Positions 1 through 9,130 of a DNA stretch of 56,264 bases are shown in pieces. Position 1 is the stretch's first letter, and the number at the start of each line of letters is the position of its first letter. The DNA is taken from the NCBI GenBank assembly GCA_021820665.1, contig JAKADK010000009.1:1-56264 (forward strand). Direction: 5' to 3'. The position numbers and the translations under genes are program-made. This stretch comes from Actinomycetes bacterium (lineage in GTDB: Bacteria > Actinomycetota > Acidimicrobiia > Acidimicrobiales > RAAP-2). The notes beneath the pieces were generated by a model. It searched no databases, was not told the origin of the DNA, and saw only the letters and a list, made by a program, of their open reading frames with translations.

Positions 1-1
1 G

Positions 2-70
2 GCACACTCGGATCCGCCCGCAATGGGCAGTGCAGGGGACGTGGTCGCGACGGGCTCGGACGAGCCGTGA
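2..70 (+). CDS. C-terminal end of an upstream gene (partial)
   Basis: An open frame enters from the left edge and stops at TGA 68-70, giving a 22-residue acidic, small-residue tail ending in GSDEP. Its stop overlaps the GTG start of the next gene as GTGA, a coupling used repeatedly in this window, and this is the main reason to call it real. The product cannot be recognised from the tail. In other actinobacteria a family 2 glycosyltransferase often precedes a DUF5719 gene, so that is the likeliest identity, by inference only. Confidence 0.4.
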   Translation, partial: AHSDPPAMGSAGDVVATGSDEP

Positions 71-1698
71 ACGTCCCGGTCGAAGGGGCCAGCTCCGACA
101 GCGCCGACAGCGCCGGGAGCGCCGACAGCTCCGACAGCGTCGACGACGCCGGGAGCGCCGACAGCTCCGACAGCGCCGGGAGCGCCGACGCTGGTCCGCA
201 GCGTGCGCCGCGTTCCGATTGCCCGGCCCTGGCCAAGCATCGACCGCGCCGGGGTGTGCGGACCCGTGGCCGGATCGCCGCCGTGCTCGGTGTGGTCGTG
301 GTGGTTGCCGCGGCTGCGACGGTCGATGCCGTCGTCGAGCATCCCCACCTCCCTGGGCCGCCGGCGTTCGGGGACGGGAGCACCGTGGTTGCCGGGACGG
401 CGGTCGCCTCGGCTTGGGCGTGTGCGGGGGGCACGGTCGGTTCGGGGAGCGGCGGTGTCTCGGCCGCGCCGACCTACTACCTCACCAACACCACTGACCA
501 CGTGGTGACCGGCACCATGTCGAGTGTCGTGGGCGGCAGCAAGGGCCACTCGTCACCGCCAGCCCGCCAGGCGCTCTCGGTCCCCGCCTTGGGCACCACC
601 GCCGTGCGTCCGGCTGCCTCCCTTCCCTCGGGGGCGGTGGCCTCGTCGTTCGTGCTCGCGGGGGGTGGCGTGGGGGTGACCGAGGTCGTTGCCGGACCCA
701 CGGGCTGGAGCCGGGCGCCGTGTGCCTCGCTCACGTCTCCCACCTGGTACTTCGCCGGTGGATCGACGAGCGGTGCCGGATCGCTGGAGCTCGCGATGTT
801 CAACCCCACCGATGCCGTCACGGTCGTCGACGTGTCGTTCACCACCCCGACGGGGGTCGTCGACCCGGCGAACTACCAAGGGCTGGTCATCCCGGCGGGA
901 CAGGTGCTGACGGAGAACGTGGGCACCTACGTCCAGGACCGACCGGAGATCGCCACGATCGTCCAGGCTGTGTCCGGCCGCCTCGTGGCGGATGAGACCC
1001 AGCAGTGGGTTGCCGCGCCCAACCGAGGCCTTTCCGTGCGCCTGGGCTCGCCGGCAGCCTCCGATACGTGGCAGTTCGCCCAGACCACCGATCTTCCCGG
1101 CTCCACCGTGACCTTCCACCTCTTCAACCCTGGCGCGTCGGCTGCAACCGTCTCGTTGACGTTCCATCTCACCGGCGCGTCGGTCGTCCCGATGGTGCTG
1201 ACCGTTCCGGCCCAGTCGATCGTGGACTTCGTCTCCTCGAAGGTCTCCCGGGTGCCGGCCGGACGCCCGTACGCGCTCACCGTCGCGTCGGGTCGCGGGC
1301 ACGGGCTGGTGGTGGCGCGTTCGGTGGCCGAGGCCGGGAGCGGGTCCCCGCCCACGTGGGGGGCGAGCAGCGGTACCGTGACTCTGGCAAGGCGCTGGCT
1401 CGTGCCGCCGCCGGGCGCGCCGGGCGCGCCGGGCGTCGCCGGGGCAGCCGTGACGTCGCTCGCGGTCTCCGACCCGGGGCGCCGAGCGGCCCATGTGGTC
1501 GTGTCCGAGCTCGGCGACCCGAAGCTCAGGATCCCGCTCACGATCGCTGCGGGCACCGTCGCGGTCCTCGACCCACCCGTGGTGGGGGGACTGGACGCGT
1601 ATGAGCTGCGTTCCGACACGCCGGTGGCGGTGGAGGAGGATGCCGCTCCGACGGCCGGCCCCGGCGTCGTGGCGTTCTCCGGTCTGCCGATGCACTGA
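67..1698 (+). CDS. DUF5719-family membrane-anchored surface protein
   Basis: The 543-residue product has a cytoplasmic Ser/Asp/Ala-rich N-terminus (residues 9-42), a basic stretch (59-69) and one membrane helix at about 70-90, followed by a long exported region. That region contains repeated all-beta modules with the WYFAGG / FNP / VQA-type signatures of actinobacterial DUF5719 proteins. Function is unknown; the family usually sits beside glycosyltransferase and sugar-activating genes, and here manB and a sugar isomerase lie downstream. GTG 67 is chosen because it overlaps the preceding stop (GTGA); the frame is open further upstream, so a longer form is not excluded. A short Pro/Gly/Ala linker lies at about residues 460-470. 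Confidence 0.72.
   Translation: MNVPVEGASSDSADSAGSADSSDSVDDAGSADSSDSAGSADAGPQRAPRSDCPALAKHRPRRGVRTRGRIAAVLGVVVVVAAAATVDAVVEHPHLPGPPAFGDGSTVVAGTAVASAWACAGGTVGSGSGGVSAAPTYYLTNTTDHVVTGTMSSVVGGSKGHSSPPARQALSVPALGTTAVRPAASLPSGAVASSFVLAGGGVGVTEVVAGPTGWSRAPCASLTSPTWYFAGGSTSGAGSLELAMFNPTDAVTVVDVSFTTPTGVVDPANYQGLVIPAGQVLTENVGTYVQDRPEIATIVQAVSGRLVADETQQWVAAPNRGLSVRLGSPAASDTWQFAQTTDLPGSTVTFHLFNPGASAATVSLTFHLTGASVVPMVLTVPAQSIVDFVSSKVSRVPAGRPYALTVASGRGHGLVVARSVAEAGSGSPPTWGASSGTVTLARRWLVPPPGAPGAPGVAGAAVTSLAVSDPGRRAAHVVVSELGDPKLRIPLTIAAGTVAVLDPPVVGGLDAYELRSDTPVAVEEDAAPTAGPGVVAFSGLPMH
91..189 (+). repeat. In-frame tandem repeat coding an S/D/A-rich segment
   Basis: Three in-frame units begin with agctccgacagcg at 91, 127 and 163 (36, 36 and 27 bp). 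They encode SSDSADSAGSAD-type segments in the cytoplasmic N-terminus of the DUF5719 protein. Unit length is a multiple of three, so copy-number change would keep the frame. Confidence 0.8.
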
Positions 1699-1723
1699 CC
1701 TGCCGGAGGAGCAGGAGATCGTG

Positions 1724-1744
1724 GGCGCCGGGCGGACCGGCGCC
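1724..1744. terminator. GC hairpin between convergent genes
   Basis: GGCGCCGG (1724-1731) and CCGGCGCC (1737-1744) form a perfect 8-bp stem with a 5-nt loop, in the 53-bp gap between the convergent DUF5719 and ftsH genes. There is no T-run, so it would be a bidirectional stem-type terminator; function is inferred. Confidence 0.45.
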
Positions 1745-1751
1745 AGTCCGG

Positions 1752-4070
1752 TCAGCGGTTCGCGGGCGGCGGAGGCGGGGCCTGTGGAGGCCACCCACCC
1801 TGCCCCTGGTGGCCGGGCCACGCCGGCGGCGGAGGCGCCCAGTGTCCCGGCGGCGGCGGCGGCGGCCACGGCGGCGGCGGTCCGTCGTCCGGGCCGGCGG
1901 GTGCCTGGTCGGCGGTGCGACCTGATCCGTTGCCGCTGGTCGCCCCGTTCGCCTGGCCGCTGCCTCCTGCCGGCGCGTCGGATCCTTCCGACCGGGACAG
2001 CCGTCCGCTCGGTCGTCCGCTCGGCACATGGGCGCCGGTGGCGACGCGAGCCGCCTCACCCTCGGACGGTTCGGGCGCGCCACCATCCCCGTTGGTCGCG
2101 CCTGCTCCGTTGGCGGGACCCGTCAGCTCGTGGTCGGCTGCCACGAAGATCGGCGGCACCTTCTTCGCCCCGTGCTCGTGCACGGGCTTCCCGTAGGCGG
2201 TGTCGACCAGACGACCGACGGTCTCCCCGTCGATCGTCTCCTCGTCCAGCAATGCCCGCGCCACGGCGTCGAGCCCGCCCCGGTGATGGGCCAGCACCTC
2301 GATGGCCCGCTCCTCCTGGGCGCGCAGGATTGCCTCCACCTCGTCGTCGATCACGGTGCTGGTGTTCTCGGAGTAGTCCCGGGTGTGCATCAGGTCCTCG
2401 CCCAGGAAGACCTGGCCCTGGGAGCCCCAGGCCATGGGGCCGATCTTCTCGCTCATGCCCCACTCCCGGACCATCTTGCGGGCGAGCTCGGTGTTGCCCA
2501 CCAGGTCGTTGGCGGCGCCGGTGGACAGGTCGCCGTAGACGAGCAACTCGGCGGCACGACCGCCCATCCGAACGGCGAGCGAGTCCTCGATGTGCCGGCG
2601 CGGGTAGATGTGGCGCTCTTCGAGCGGGAGCTGCTGGGTGACCCCGAGGGCCATGCCCGTGGGGAGAATGGTGACCTTGTGCACCGGATCGGCGTCGGGT
2701 AGGACGTAGGCGAGGACGGCGTGCCCACCCTCGTGGAAGGCCACCCGCTCCTTCTCGTCGTCGGACAGGGCCAGGCTCTCCCGGCGTTGGCCCATGAGGA
2801 CCCGGTCCCGGGCCGCCTCGAAGTCCCGGTTCTCGATGACCTTGCTGCCGCGCCGCACGGCGTGGAGGGCAGCCTCGTTGACCAGGTTGGCCAGGTCGGC
2901 CCCGCTCATGCCCGGCGTCCCGCGGGCTACCAGGCCCAGGTCGACGTCGGGGGAGACGCGCTTGTCCCGGCAGTGCACCTGGAGGATGGGCAGGCGCTCC
3001 TCCAGATCAGGGAGGGGTACCACGATCTGACGGTCGAACCGGCCGGGACGGAGGATGGCGGCGTCGAGGATGTCGGGACGGTTCGTGGCGGCCATCACCA
3101 CGATCCCCTCTGTCGGGTCGAAACCGTCCATCTCGGAGAGCATCTGGTTGAGCGTCTGCTCACGCTCGTCGTGCCCGCCGCCGAGCCCGGCGCCGCGCTT
3201 GCGGCCGATGGAGTCGATCTCGTCGATGAAGACGATGGCCGGTGCCTGCTTCCGGGCCGTCTGGAACAGGTCGCGCACCCGGGAGGCGCCGACGCCCACG
3301 AACATCTCCATGAAGTCCGAGCCGCTCACCGACATGAAGGGGACACCCGCCTCACCTGCCACTGCCCGTGCGAGCAGGGTCTTGCCGGTCCCCGGGGGAC
3401 CGACGAGCAAGATGCCCTTCGGGATCCGGGCACCGATCTCCTTGAACCGGCCGGGCGTCTTCAGGAAGTCGACCACCTCGCTGATCTCCAGCTTCACCCC
3501 GCCATAGCCGGCGACGTCCTCGAAGGTCGTCGACGGACGCTCGGTCGAGTAGAGCTTGGCCTTCGACCGGCCGATGGACATCACGCTGCCCATCTGACCC
3601 TGCGCCTTCCGGTTGAAGTAGACGAACACCCCGATGATCAACGCCAGCGGGAGGAGGTACTCCAGGATGCCGGTGAAGAGGTTGGGGCTCGAGGTGGTGT
3701 ACCCGACGCTCTTCACGTCGCTCTCGATGGTCTTGTACTCGCCGTTGAGGAGCGGGTAGGGGCCGTTCACCGTGTACTTCGTCCCGTTGGACAGCGTGCC
3801 GGTGATGACCCCGGTGGCGTTGTCGACGCTGGCCGACGACACCTGCTTGGAGGTGACGTCCTTCATGAACGTCCCGTAGTCGACCGAGGTGGCGTTCGAA
3901 CGGTGCAGCAACCCGGGCAGGACGAGGATGGCGAGGAACGCCACGACGATGACCATGCCGATGACCCGCCAGTTCCGGTTGGGGATCGGGCCGTTCGGGC
4001 CGCTCTGTCCCGGTCCACCGCCTCCGGGCAGCGGGGGACCAGGCGGCAGGTCGGGGTTGGGAGGAGTCAC
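1752..4070 (-). CDS. ftsH: ATP-dependent zinc metalloprotease FtsH
   Basis: Membrane-bound AAA+ protease that degrades misassembled membrane proteins and regulatory proteins. The 772-residue product has a Pro/Gly-rich cytoplasmic N-terminus (1-32), membrane helix 1 (35-55), an extracytoplasmic domain, helix 2 (133-152), Walker A GPPGTGKT (224-231), Walker B VFIDEID (280-286), the second region of homology [16 protein letters not shown] (331-346) and the zinc site HEGGH (446-450). Most FtsH proteins have HEAGH; the HExxH residues are intact. About the last 130 residues are a low-complexity Gly/Ala then Pro/Trp-rich tail ending in PPPPPANR. Start is GTG 4070, 6 nt after a TAGCAT -10 box on this strand, so the mRNA is probably leaderless. 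It stands alone, divergent from the CPBP gene. Confidence 0.97.
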   Translation of the reverse strand: MTPPNPDLPPGPPLPGGGGPGQSGPNGPIPNRNWRVIGMVIVVAFLAILVLPGLLHRSNATSVDYGTFMKDVTSKQVSSASVDNATGVITGTLSNGTKYTVNGPYPLLNGEYKTIESDVKSVGYTTSSPNLFTGILEYLLPLALIIGVFVYFNRKAQGQMGSVMSIGRSKAKLYSTERPSTTFEDVAGYGGVKLEISEVVDFLKTPGRFKEIGARIPKGILLVGPPGTGKTLLARAVAGEAGVPFMSVSGSDFMEMFVGVGASRVRDLFQTARKQAPAIVFIDEIDSIGRKRGAGLGGGHDEREQTLNQMLSEMDGFDPTEGIVVMAATNRPDILDAAILRPGRFDRQIVVPLPDLEERLPILQVHCRDKRVSPDVDLGLVARGTPGMSGADLANLVNEAALHAVRRGSKVIENRDFEAARDRVLMGQRRESLALSDDEKERVAFHEGGHAVLAYVLPDADPVHKVTILPTGMALGVTQQLPLEERHIYPRRHIEDSLAVRMGGRAAELLVYGDLSTGAANDLVGNTELARKMVREWGMSEKIGPMAWGSQGQVFLGEDLMHTRDYSENTSTVIDDEVEAILRAQEERAIEVLAHHRGGLDAVARALLDEETIDGETVGRLVDTAYGKPVHEHGAKKVPPIFVAADHELTGPANGAGATNGDGGAPEPSEGEAARVATGAHVPSGRPSGRLSRSEGSDAPAGGSGQANGATSGNGSGRTADQAPAGPDDGPPPPWPPPPPPGHWAPPPPAWPGHQGQGGWPPQAPPPPPANR

Positions 4071-4076
4071 CCCACT

Positions 4077-4082
4077 ATGCTA
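4077..4082 (-). promoter_or_regulatory. -10 box of ftsH
   Basis: TAGCAT on the minus strand ends 6 nt before GTG 4070, placing the transcript start at or next to the start codon. No clear -35 was identified. Confidence 0.5.
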
Positions 4083-4297
4083 CGCACCCGGTCAGGTCGA
4101 TGGTGCATCGAGGGTCGCCGGGAGCGCCTCTGGGGGTGCCCGGGTCCGCTCCGGCACCGGCGGGGCACCGGCGGGGCACCGGCCCGATGCCTCCGTGCCT
4201 CATCCTCTCCTCGGCGTGGTCGTGCGCGGAGTGGAGATCCGATCGCCAGGAGAGGCGGGTGCTCTGGCGCGCACTGCTGGTGGTCCGGTGCGGTCGG

Positions 4298-4303
4298 TAT
4301 CGT
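4298..4303 (+). promoter_or_regulatory. -10 box of the CPBP protease gene
   Basis: TATCGT ends 6 nt before GTG 4310. This supports the short start over the upstream in-frame GTG codons. Confidence 0.5.
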
Positions 4304-4309
4304 GTCCGG

Positions 4310-5185
4310 GTGACCATCGGGCCGCCGCCGAGCCGGGAGCTCGTTCCGCCCACCCCCGCCCCGGATGGCACCCTCGGTGACCAGTTGCGGGCGGGAGCGG
4401 CCCCTGCCACCCGGAGCAGGGCGTGGGTCTGGCTCCTGGCCGGGGCCGGCGGGTTCCTCGCCGGTGAGATCATTGCCACGGTCTTCGCTGTCGTGACCGG
4501 ATCGATCGCCGGTGACCACGAGGGCCTGGCCACCATTGCCGCCCTGCGCGAACCGCCTGAGTGGTACATCGTCTCGACGCTGCTCGGGCTGTGGTGCGGG
4601 TTCTTCGGCGGCCCGTGGCTGGCCAGCATGACCCACGGCACCAGGCGGCTGGTCGCCGACATGGGCCTGCGGTGGCGATGGATCGACCTGCTCGGGGTGC
4701 CGATAGGCGTCGCCGGGCAGTTCCTGGTAGCGCTTCTCTATCTTCCCTTCGAGCATCACATCGCGCATTTCACCCAGAAATTCGACGCGCCGAGCCAGAA
4801 GCTCACCGGTGGGGCCCACGGCGTCGGGTTCGTGGTCATCGCCGTCCTGACCGTGGTGGGCGCGCCGTTCTTCGAGGAGCTGTTCTTCCGGGGTCTCCTG
4901 CTCCGGTCGTTCGCCCGGCTCTTCGACACGACCGGCTCCTTCGTCGGCGCCGCCGGACGTTGGATCGGGCCGGCGGCGGCCATCGTCTCGACCGGGGTTC
5001 TCTTCGGGCTGGCCCATGCCGAGTCGTTGCAGCTACTCGGCCTGGCCACGTTCGGGGTCATCTTGTCGGCGATCTCGTACCGGACGGGGCGCCTGGGGAT
5101 GAACATGGCGGCGCACTCGGCCTTCAACCTCGTGGCCGTGATCGCCATCGTGGCCGGAGGCTCCGGCGGGACGGTCCTCCGCTGA
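4310..5185 (+). CDS. CPBP-family intramembrane metalloprotease
   Basis: A 291-residue polytopic membrane protein of the CPBP (CAAX protease / bacteriocin-processing, Abi) family. The family motif EExxxR is present as E189-E190-L-F-F-R194 in the segment FFEELFFRG, and the second motif histidine is H236 in FGLAHAE; these ligate zinc in the Rce1-like fold. The first 35 or so residues are Pro-rich and cytoplasmic. The open frame extends upstream to 4100, but that part is Pro/Arg-rich and overlaps the promoter region; GTG 4310 lies 6 nt after a TATCGT -10 box, so a leaderless start there is preferred. It is followed 27 bp later by the large membrane protein gene, probably in one transcript. The substrate is unknown. 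Confidence 0.85.
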   Translation: MTIGPPPSRELVPPTPAPDGTLGDQLRAGAAPATRSRAWVWLLAGAGGFLAGEIIATVFAVVTGSIAGDHEGLATIAALREPPEWYIVSTLLGLWCGFFGGPWLASMTHGTRRLVADMGLRWRWIDLLGVPIGVAGQFLVALLYLPFEHHIAHFTQKFDAPSQKLTGGAHGVGFVVIAVLTVVGAPFFEELFFRGLLLRSFARLFDTTGSFVGAAGRWIGPAAAIVSTGVLFGLAHAESLQLLGLATFGVILSAISYRTGRLGMNMAAHSAFNLVAVIAIVAGGSGGTVLR

Positions 5186-5212
5186 CATGAGGGCCTCTGG
5201 GGGCCGGCTCCG

Positions 5213-7630
5213 GTGAGCGGGCGCGTCCGGAGCTGGGCCCACCGCCTTGCTGCGCCGCGGACGGCAGCCACCTGGGCGGCGATCGCCGCCATCGTCGGAG
5301 CGACCGCCGTCGTGCTCTGGCAGCTCCATCCCTCATTGCTCCTGGCCAACACCACGACCGACGGCGGGGACATGGGTGCCCACGTGATGCTGCCGGCGTT
5401 CTTGGAAACCCACTTGTTGAACCACGGGCGGCTGACCGGCTGGGACCCGGCGTGGTACGACGGGTTCCCTGCCTACACCTTCTACTTCCCCCTGCCACCG
5501 CTCCTGACCGTGGCGTTCAATGCCGTGGTCACCTACGACGTGGCCTTCAAGCTGGTCACGGTACTCGGGTCGCTGACCCTTCCCCTGGCGGCGTGGTCGT
5601 TCGGGAAGCTGGCGGGTCTCCGCGACCCCGGTCCCGGCTGCCTGGCGGCGGCCACGTTGCCGTTCCTGTTCGAGTCGAGCTTCACCATCGACGGGGGCAA
5701 CCTGCTCTCCACCCTGGCGGGAGAGTCGTCGTACTCGCTCGCCTTGTCGCTGGCACTGGTGTTCATGGGCTTGATGGCCTACACCCTGCGCACCGGACGC
5801 CACCGAGTCCTGGCCGCCGTGCTTCTCTGCGCCGTCGTCCTGAGCCACGTCGTGGTGGCGGTCTTCGCCGTGGCCGGCGCCCTGCTGTGGGTAGTGCTCG
5901 ATCGGGACCTCCTCCGCGTGGTGTCCCGCCGTGCGGCGGCACACCGGGCCCGGGCCCGCGTCGGCCGCCGGCTGTGGCGGCTCGTCGTCGTCGTCGCCGT
6001 CGGGAGCGCGCTCAGTGCCTGGTGGGTCGTCCCGTTCCTGCTCCGGCTCCCCTACACGACCAACATGGGGTGGCAGAACCTGACCGACTACGTCACCCTG
6101 CTGTTCCCGGCGTCCGACCGGTGGCTGCAGGCCGCGGACCTCGTCGCTCTGGCGACGTGGGCGTGGCGTCGGAGCGCGCTCTCGAAGATGACGGGCTACC
6201 TCTCCGTACTGGGCGCGGTGATGGCGGGGATCGTCTGCCTGGACCCTCAGGGGAAGCTCTACAACGTCCGGTTCCTGCCGCTGTGGTTCGTCTGCGCCTA
6301 CCTCGTCGCCGGGATGGCGGTGGCCGAGCTGGTGTCGTGGTCGGCGATCCTTCTCCGCCGCCGTCGCCAGGACCGGTGGGCACGGGCGGCTGCGATCCGA
6401 CTGGTCGGCCTGCCGGGGTCGTGGGCTCCGGGCCGGCGGATCACGCGAACGGCTCGACCGCGGGTCCAGGCGAGCCCGGCCGGGGGGGTTGCCGGGTCCC
6501 TCGTGGCCCTGGCCGGGGCGCTACTGGCCGTGGTCCCCCCGCTGGTCGTGCCGACCGCCCTGTCGCACATCGGGATCACGGTCGGTGCCGACCAGCCCTC
6601 GGCCTGGGCCACGTGGAACTACTCCGGGTACCAGGAGAAGCCCGACTACCCGGAGTACCGAGCCGTCGTCGAGATGATGGCGAAGGTCGGCGCCGACCGC
6701 GGGTGCGGGAGAGCGATGTGGGAGTACAGCCCGACGCTGAACCGCTTCGGCACGACCATGGCGCTCATGCTCCTGCCCTACTGGACCAACGGCTGCATCG
6801 ACTCCATGGAAGGGCTCCTCTTCGAGTCCTCGGCCACCACGCCCTACCACTTCTTGAACCAGAGCGAGCTGTCCCAGACGCCGTCGGAGGCCATGGCCGG
6901 CCTGCCTTATGCCGGCGTCGACGTTCCCCTCGGCATCGAGCACCTCCAGATGCTCGGGGTCCGGTATTTCCTCGCCTCGTCTCCCGAGATCGAGCAGGCG
7001 GCCAACGCCGACCCGTCGGCCCGGCTGGTCGCGTCGACCGGGCCGTGGCGGACCGACTTCGGGGGCCAAGAGCTGGTGACGACGTGGGACGTCTACCAGA
7101 TCGCCCGGTCCCCGCTGGTGGTGGCCTTGCGCCACCAGCCCGTCGTGTGGACCGGGGTCCAGCCTGGCCAGAGCAGCTGGTTGGCGCCGTCGGTCAGTTG
7201 GTACCAGCACCCGAGCCGGTGGAATGTCGTGCCGGCGGAGGGCGGGCCGGCCACGTGGAGGCGCGTGCCTCCGACCGACACGCACCCACCGGTCACACCG
7301 GAGCCGGCGACCACGGTGACCGGGGTGTCGACCACTGACGAGTCCATCCGGTTCCACGTGTCCCGCACGGGCACGCCCGTGGAGGTGCGGGTCTCCTACT
7401 TCCCGAACTGGCACGCCACCGGCGCGTCGGGTCCGTGGCGGGTCGCCCCCAACCTCATGGTCGTCGTTCCCACCTCCCACGAGGTGGTCCTCGACTACGG
7501 CACCACGAACGTCAACAGGGCCGGATGGGCGATGACGCTGGTCGGGGTCCTTGCCAGCCTGGCGGTCCTCGGTGCCGGGTGGCGGGCGAGGCGCCGGGGG
7601 ACGGCCCGCCGGGGCGTGTCGCCGGGCTGA
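5213..7630 (+). CDS. Large polytopic membrane protein, GT-C / YfhO-like
   Basis: An 805-residue protein with an N-terminal membrane helix (about 20-40), a long first outer loop carrying TTDGGDMGAH (about 47-56) and the WDPAWYDGFPAYTFYFP segment, then many hydrophobic helices to about residue 465, and a soluble C-terminal domain before a last helix (about 770-790). The loop resembles the N-terminal region of proteins annotated as 6-pyruvoyl-tetrahydropterin-synthase-related or YfhO-like membrane proteins, which have a GT-C glycosyltransferase layout with acidic residues in loop 1. A role in transferring sugars from lipid carriers to the envelope is inferred from this and from the sugar-phosphate genes downstream. 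GTG 5213 is the start used; no strong ribosome binding site is seen. Confidence 0.7.
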   Translation: MSGRVRSWAHRLAAPRTAATWAAIAAIVGATAVVLWQLHPSLLLANTTTDGGDMGAHVMLPAFLETHLLNHGRLTGWDPAWYDGFPAYTFYFPLPPLLTVAFNAVVTYDVAFKLVTVLGSLTLPLAAWSFGKLAGLRDPGPGCLAAATLPFLFESSFTIDGGNLLSTLAGESSYSLALSLALVFMGLMAYTLRTGRHRVLAAVLLCAVVLSHVVVAVFAVAGALLWVVLDRDLLRVVSRRAAAHRARARVGRRLWRLVVVVAVGSALSAWWVVPFLLRLPYTTNMGWQNLTDYVTLLFPASDRWLQAADLVALATWAWRRSALSKMTGYLSVLGAVMAGIVCLDPQGKLYNVRFLPLWFVCAYLVAGMAVAELVSWSAILLRRRRQDRWARAAAIRLVGLPGSWAPGRRITRTARPRVQASPAGGVAGSLVALAGALLAVVPPLVVPTALSHIGITVGADQPSAWATWNYSGYQEKPDYPEYRAVVEMMAKVGADRGCGRAMWEYSPTLNRFGTTMALMLLPYWTNGCIDSMEGLLFESSATTPYHFLNQSELSQTPSEAMAGLPYAGVDVPLGIEHLQMLGVRYFLASSPEIEQAANADPSARLVASTGPWRTDFGGQELVTTWDVYQIARSPLVVALRHQPVVWTGVQPGQSSWLAPSVSWYQHPSRWNVVPAEGGPATWRRVPPTDTHPPVTPEPATTVTGVSTTDESIRFHVSRTGTPVEVRVSYFPNWHATGASGPWRVAPNLMVVVPTSHEVVLDYGTTNVNRAGWAMTLVGVLASLAVLGAGWRARRRGTARRGVSPG

Positions 7631-7639
7631 CCGCGAAGA

Positions 7640-7655
7640 GGCGCCATCCGGCGCC
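7640..7655. terminator. Hairpin after the membrane-protein gene
   Basis: GGCGCC (7640-7645), loop ATCC, GGCGCC (7650-7655), starting 10 bp after the stop codon. It is a 6-bp GC stem without a T-run and may act with the palindrome at 7681-7698 to end transcription before the manB promoter. Confidence 0.35.
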
Positions 7656-7680
7656 AGGGGGTCGCTCCGGCTGGGTGCCA

Positions 7681-7698
7681 CCCGCCCCCGGGGGCGGG
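7681..7698. repeat. Perfect 18-bp GC palindrome
   Basis: CCCGCCCCC followed directly by GGGGGCGGG. It lies between the upstream membrane-protein gene and the manB -10 box. It could be a terminator stem or a protein-binding site; the sequence alone does not decide. Confidence 0.5.
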
Positions 7699-7724
7699 TC
7701 CCGGGCGGGGTCCGAGCACCTGGG

Positions 7725-7730
7725 TAGGAT
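7725..7730 (+). promoter_or_regulatory. -10 box of manB
   Basis: TAGGAT ends 9 nt before ATG 7740, so the predicted transcript starts within a few bases of the start codon. No Shine-Dalgarno sequence is seen between them. Confidence 0.5.
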
Positions 7731-7739
7731 GATCCCTCC

Positions 7740-9128
7740 ATGACCTCCCTCGGCGACGTCTTCAAGGCCTACGACATCCGCGGCACCGTGCCAGAGCAGC
7801 TCGACCCCCTCCAGTTCCGGGCCATCGGGGCGGCCTTCGCCCGGTTCGCCGGCGCGCCCACCGTGCTCGTGGCCCGCGACATGCGGGAGTCGGGCGTCGC
7901 CCTGAGCGAGGCCTTCTCGCTGGGTGCTCGGTCCGAAGGGGCTGCGGTGATCGACCTGGGTCTGGCCTCGACGGATCTCCTCTACTTTGCCTCCGGCATG
8001 TACGACGCGCCGGGCGCCATGTTCACGGCCTCCCACAACCCGGCCCGCTACAACGGATGCAAGCTCTGCCTGGCTGGAGCCAGGCCGATCGGGCGCGACA
8101 CCGGCCTGGCCGAGATCCAAGCGACCGCGGAGGAACTGCTCGGGGAGTGGTCGGCGGGCGGGGCGCCGCCGCTGGCAGCGGCGGACCTCGCCCCCCGTTC
8201 GGAGCGGGACATCCTCGAGGCGTACGCCACCCACGTGCGGTCGTTCGTGAACGTCAGTGCGCTCCGGCCGCTGAAGGTGGTGGCCGACACCGCCAACGGG
8301 ATGGGGGGACTCGTGGTGCCCGCCGTCTTCAAACCGCTCCCGTTCGAGGTGGAGATCCTCTTCCCGGAGCTGGACGGGACCTTCCCGAACCACCCTGCGG
8401 ACCCTATCCAGCCGGAGAACCTGGTGGCGTTGCGCCGCGCCGTACTGGACTCGGGGGCCGATATCGGGCTGGCCTTCGACGGCGACGCCGACCGGGTCTT
8501 CCTGGTCGACGAGCAGGCCGAGCCGGTCTCGGGGTCGCTCACCACGGCCCTGGTAGCGACGGCCATGCTCGACAAGCATCCGGGCGCCACGGTGCTCTAC
8601 AACTGCATCTGCTCGAGGACCGTGCCGGAGGTCATCGCCGAGCACGGAGGGGTGGGCGTCCGCACCCGCGTCGGGCACAGCTTCATCAAGCAGGTCATGG
8701 CCGACACCGGTGCGGTGTTCGGCGGCGAGCATTCGGGGCATTACTACTTCCGCGACAACTACCGGGCCGACTCGGGGATCATCGCCGCCATGGTCGTGCT
8801 CGAGCTGCTGAGCGTGTCGGCCGAGCCGCTGTCGGCCCTGCTCGCCCCGTACCGTCGCTACGCCGCATCGGGGGAGATCAACACCGAGGTGGCGGATCCA
8901 GCCGGGGCGGTGGAAGCGATGGCGGCCGCCGTCGAGGCGGCAGGTGGGGCGCTCGGCGTGGCCGACCGTCTCGACGGGCTCACCGTGGACCGCGGTGACT
9001 GGTGGTTCAACCTCCGGCCATCCAATACCGAGCCGCTCCTCCGTCTGAACGTGGAGGCGCCCACGCCCGAGGCGTGCGCGGCCCACGTCGAGGAGGTCTT
9101 GGCCGAGGTGCGGGGACGGGCCCGCTGA
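7740..9128 (+). CDS. manB: Phosphomannomutase / phosphoglucomutase
   Basis: Interconverts hexose-6-phosphate and hexose-1-phosphate in the cytosol, feeding GDP-mannose or nucleotide-glucose synthesis. The 462-residue length is normal for the alpha-D-phosphohexomutase family. Visible sites are the N-terminal KAYDIRG (9-15), the phosphoserine loop TASHNP with Ser98, the metal-binding loop DGDADR (247-252), the sugar-binding GGEHSGH segment and a C-terminal phosphate-binding loop near RPSNTEP. It starts a three-gene unit with the Trm112-like and SIS-domain genes, an arrangement known from other actinobacteria, where the products supply mannose phosphates for cell-wall glycans. Confidence 0.93.
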   Translation: MTSLGDVFKAYDIRGTVPEQLDPLQFRAIGAAFARFAGAPTVLVARDMRESGVALSEAFSLGARSEGAAVIDLGLASTDLLYFASGMYDAPGAMFTASHNPARYNGCKLCLAGARPIGRDTGLAEIQATAEELLGEWSAGGAPPLAAADLAPRSERDILEAYATHVRSFVNVSALRPLKVVADTANGMGGLVVPAVFKPLPFEVEILFPELDGTFPNHPADPIQPENLVALRRAVLDSGADIGLAFDGDADRVFLVDEQAEPVSGSLTTALVATAMLDKHPGATVLYNCICSRTVPEVIAEHGGVGVRTRVGHSFIKQVMADTGAVFGGEHSGHYYFRDNYRADSGIIAAMVVLELLSVSAEPLSALLAPYRRYAASGEINTEVADPAGAVEAMAAAVEAAGGALGVADRLDGLTVDRGDWWFNLRPSNTEPLLRLNVEAPTPEACAAHVEEVLAEVRGRAR

Positions 9129-9130
9129 GC

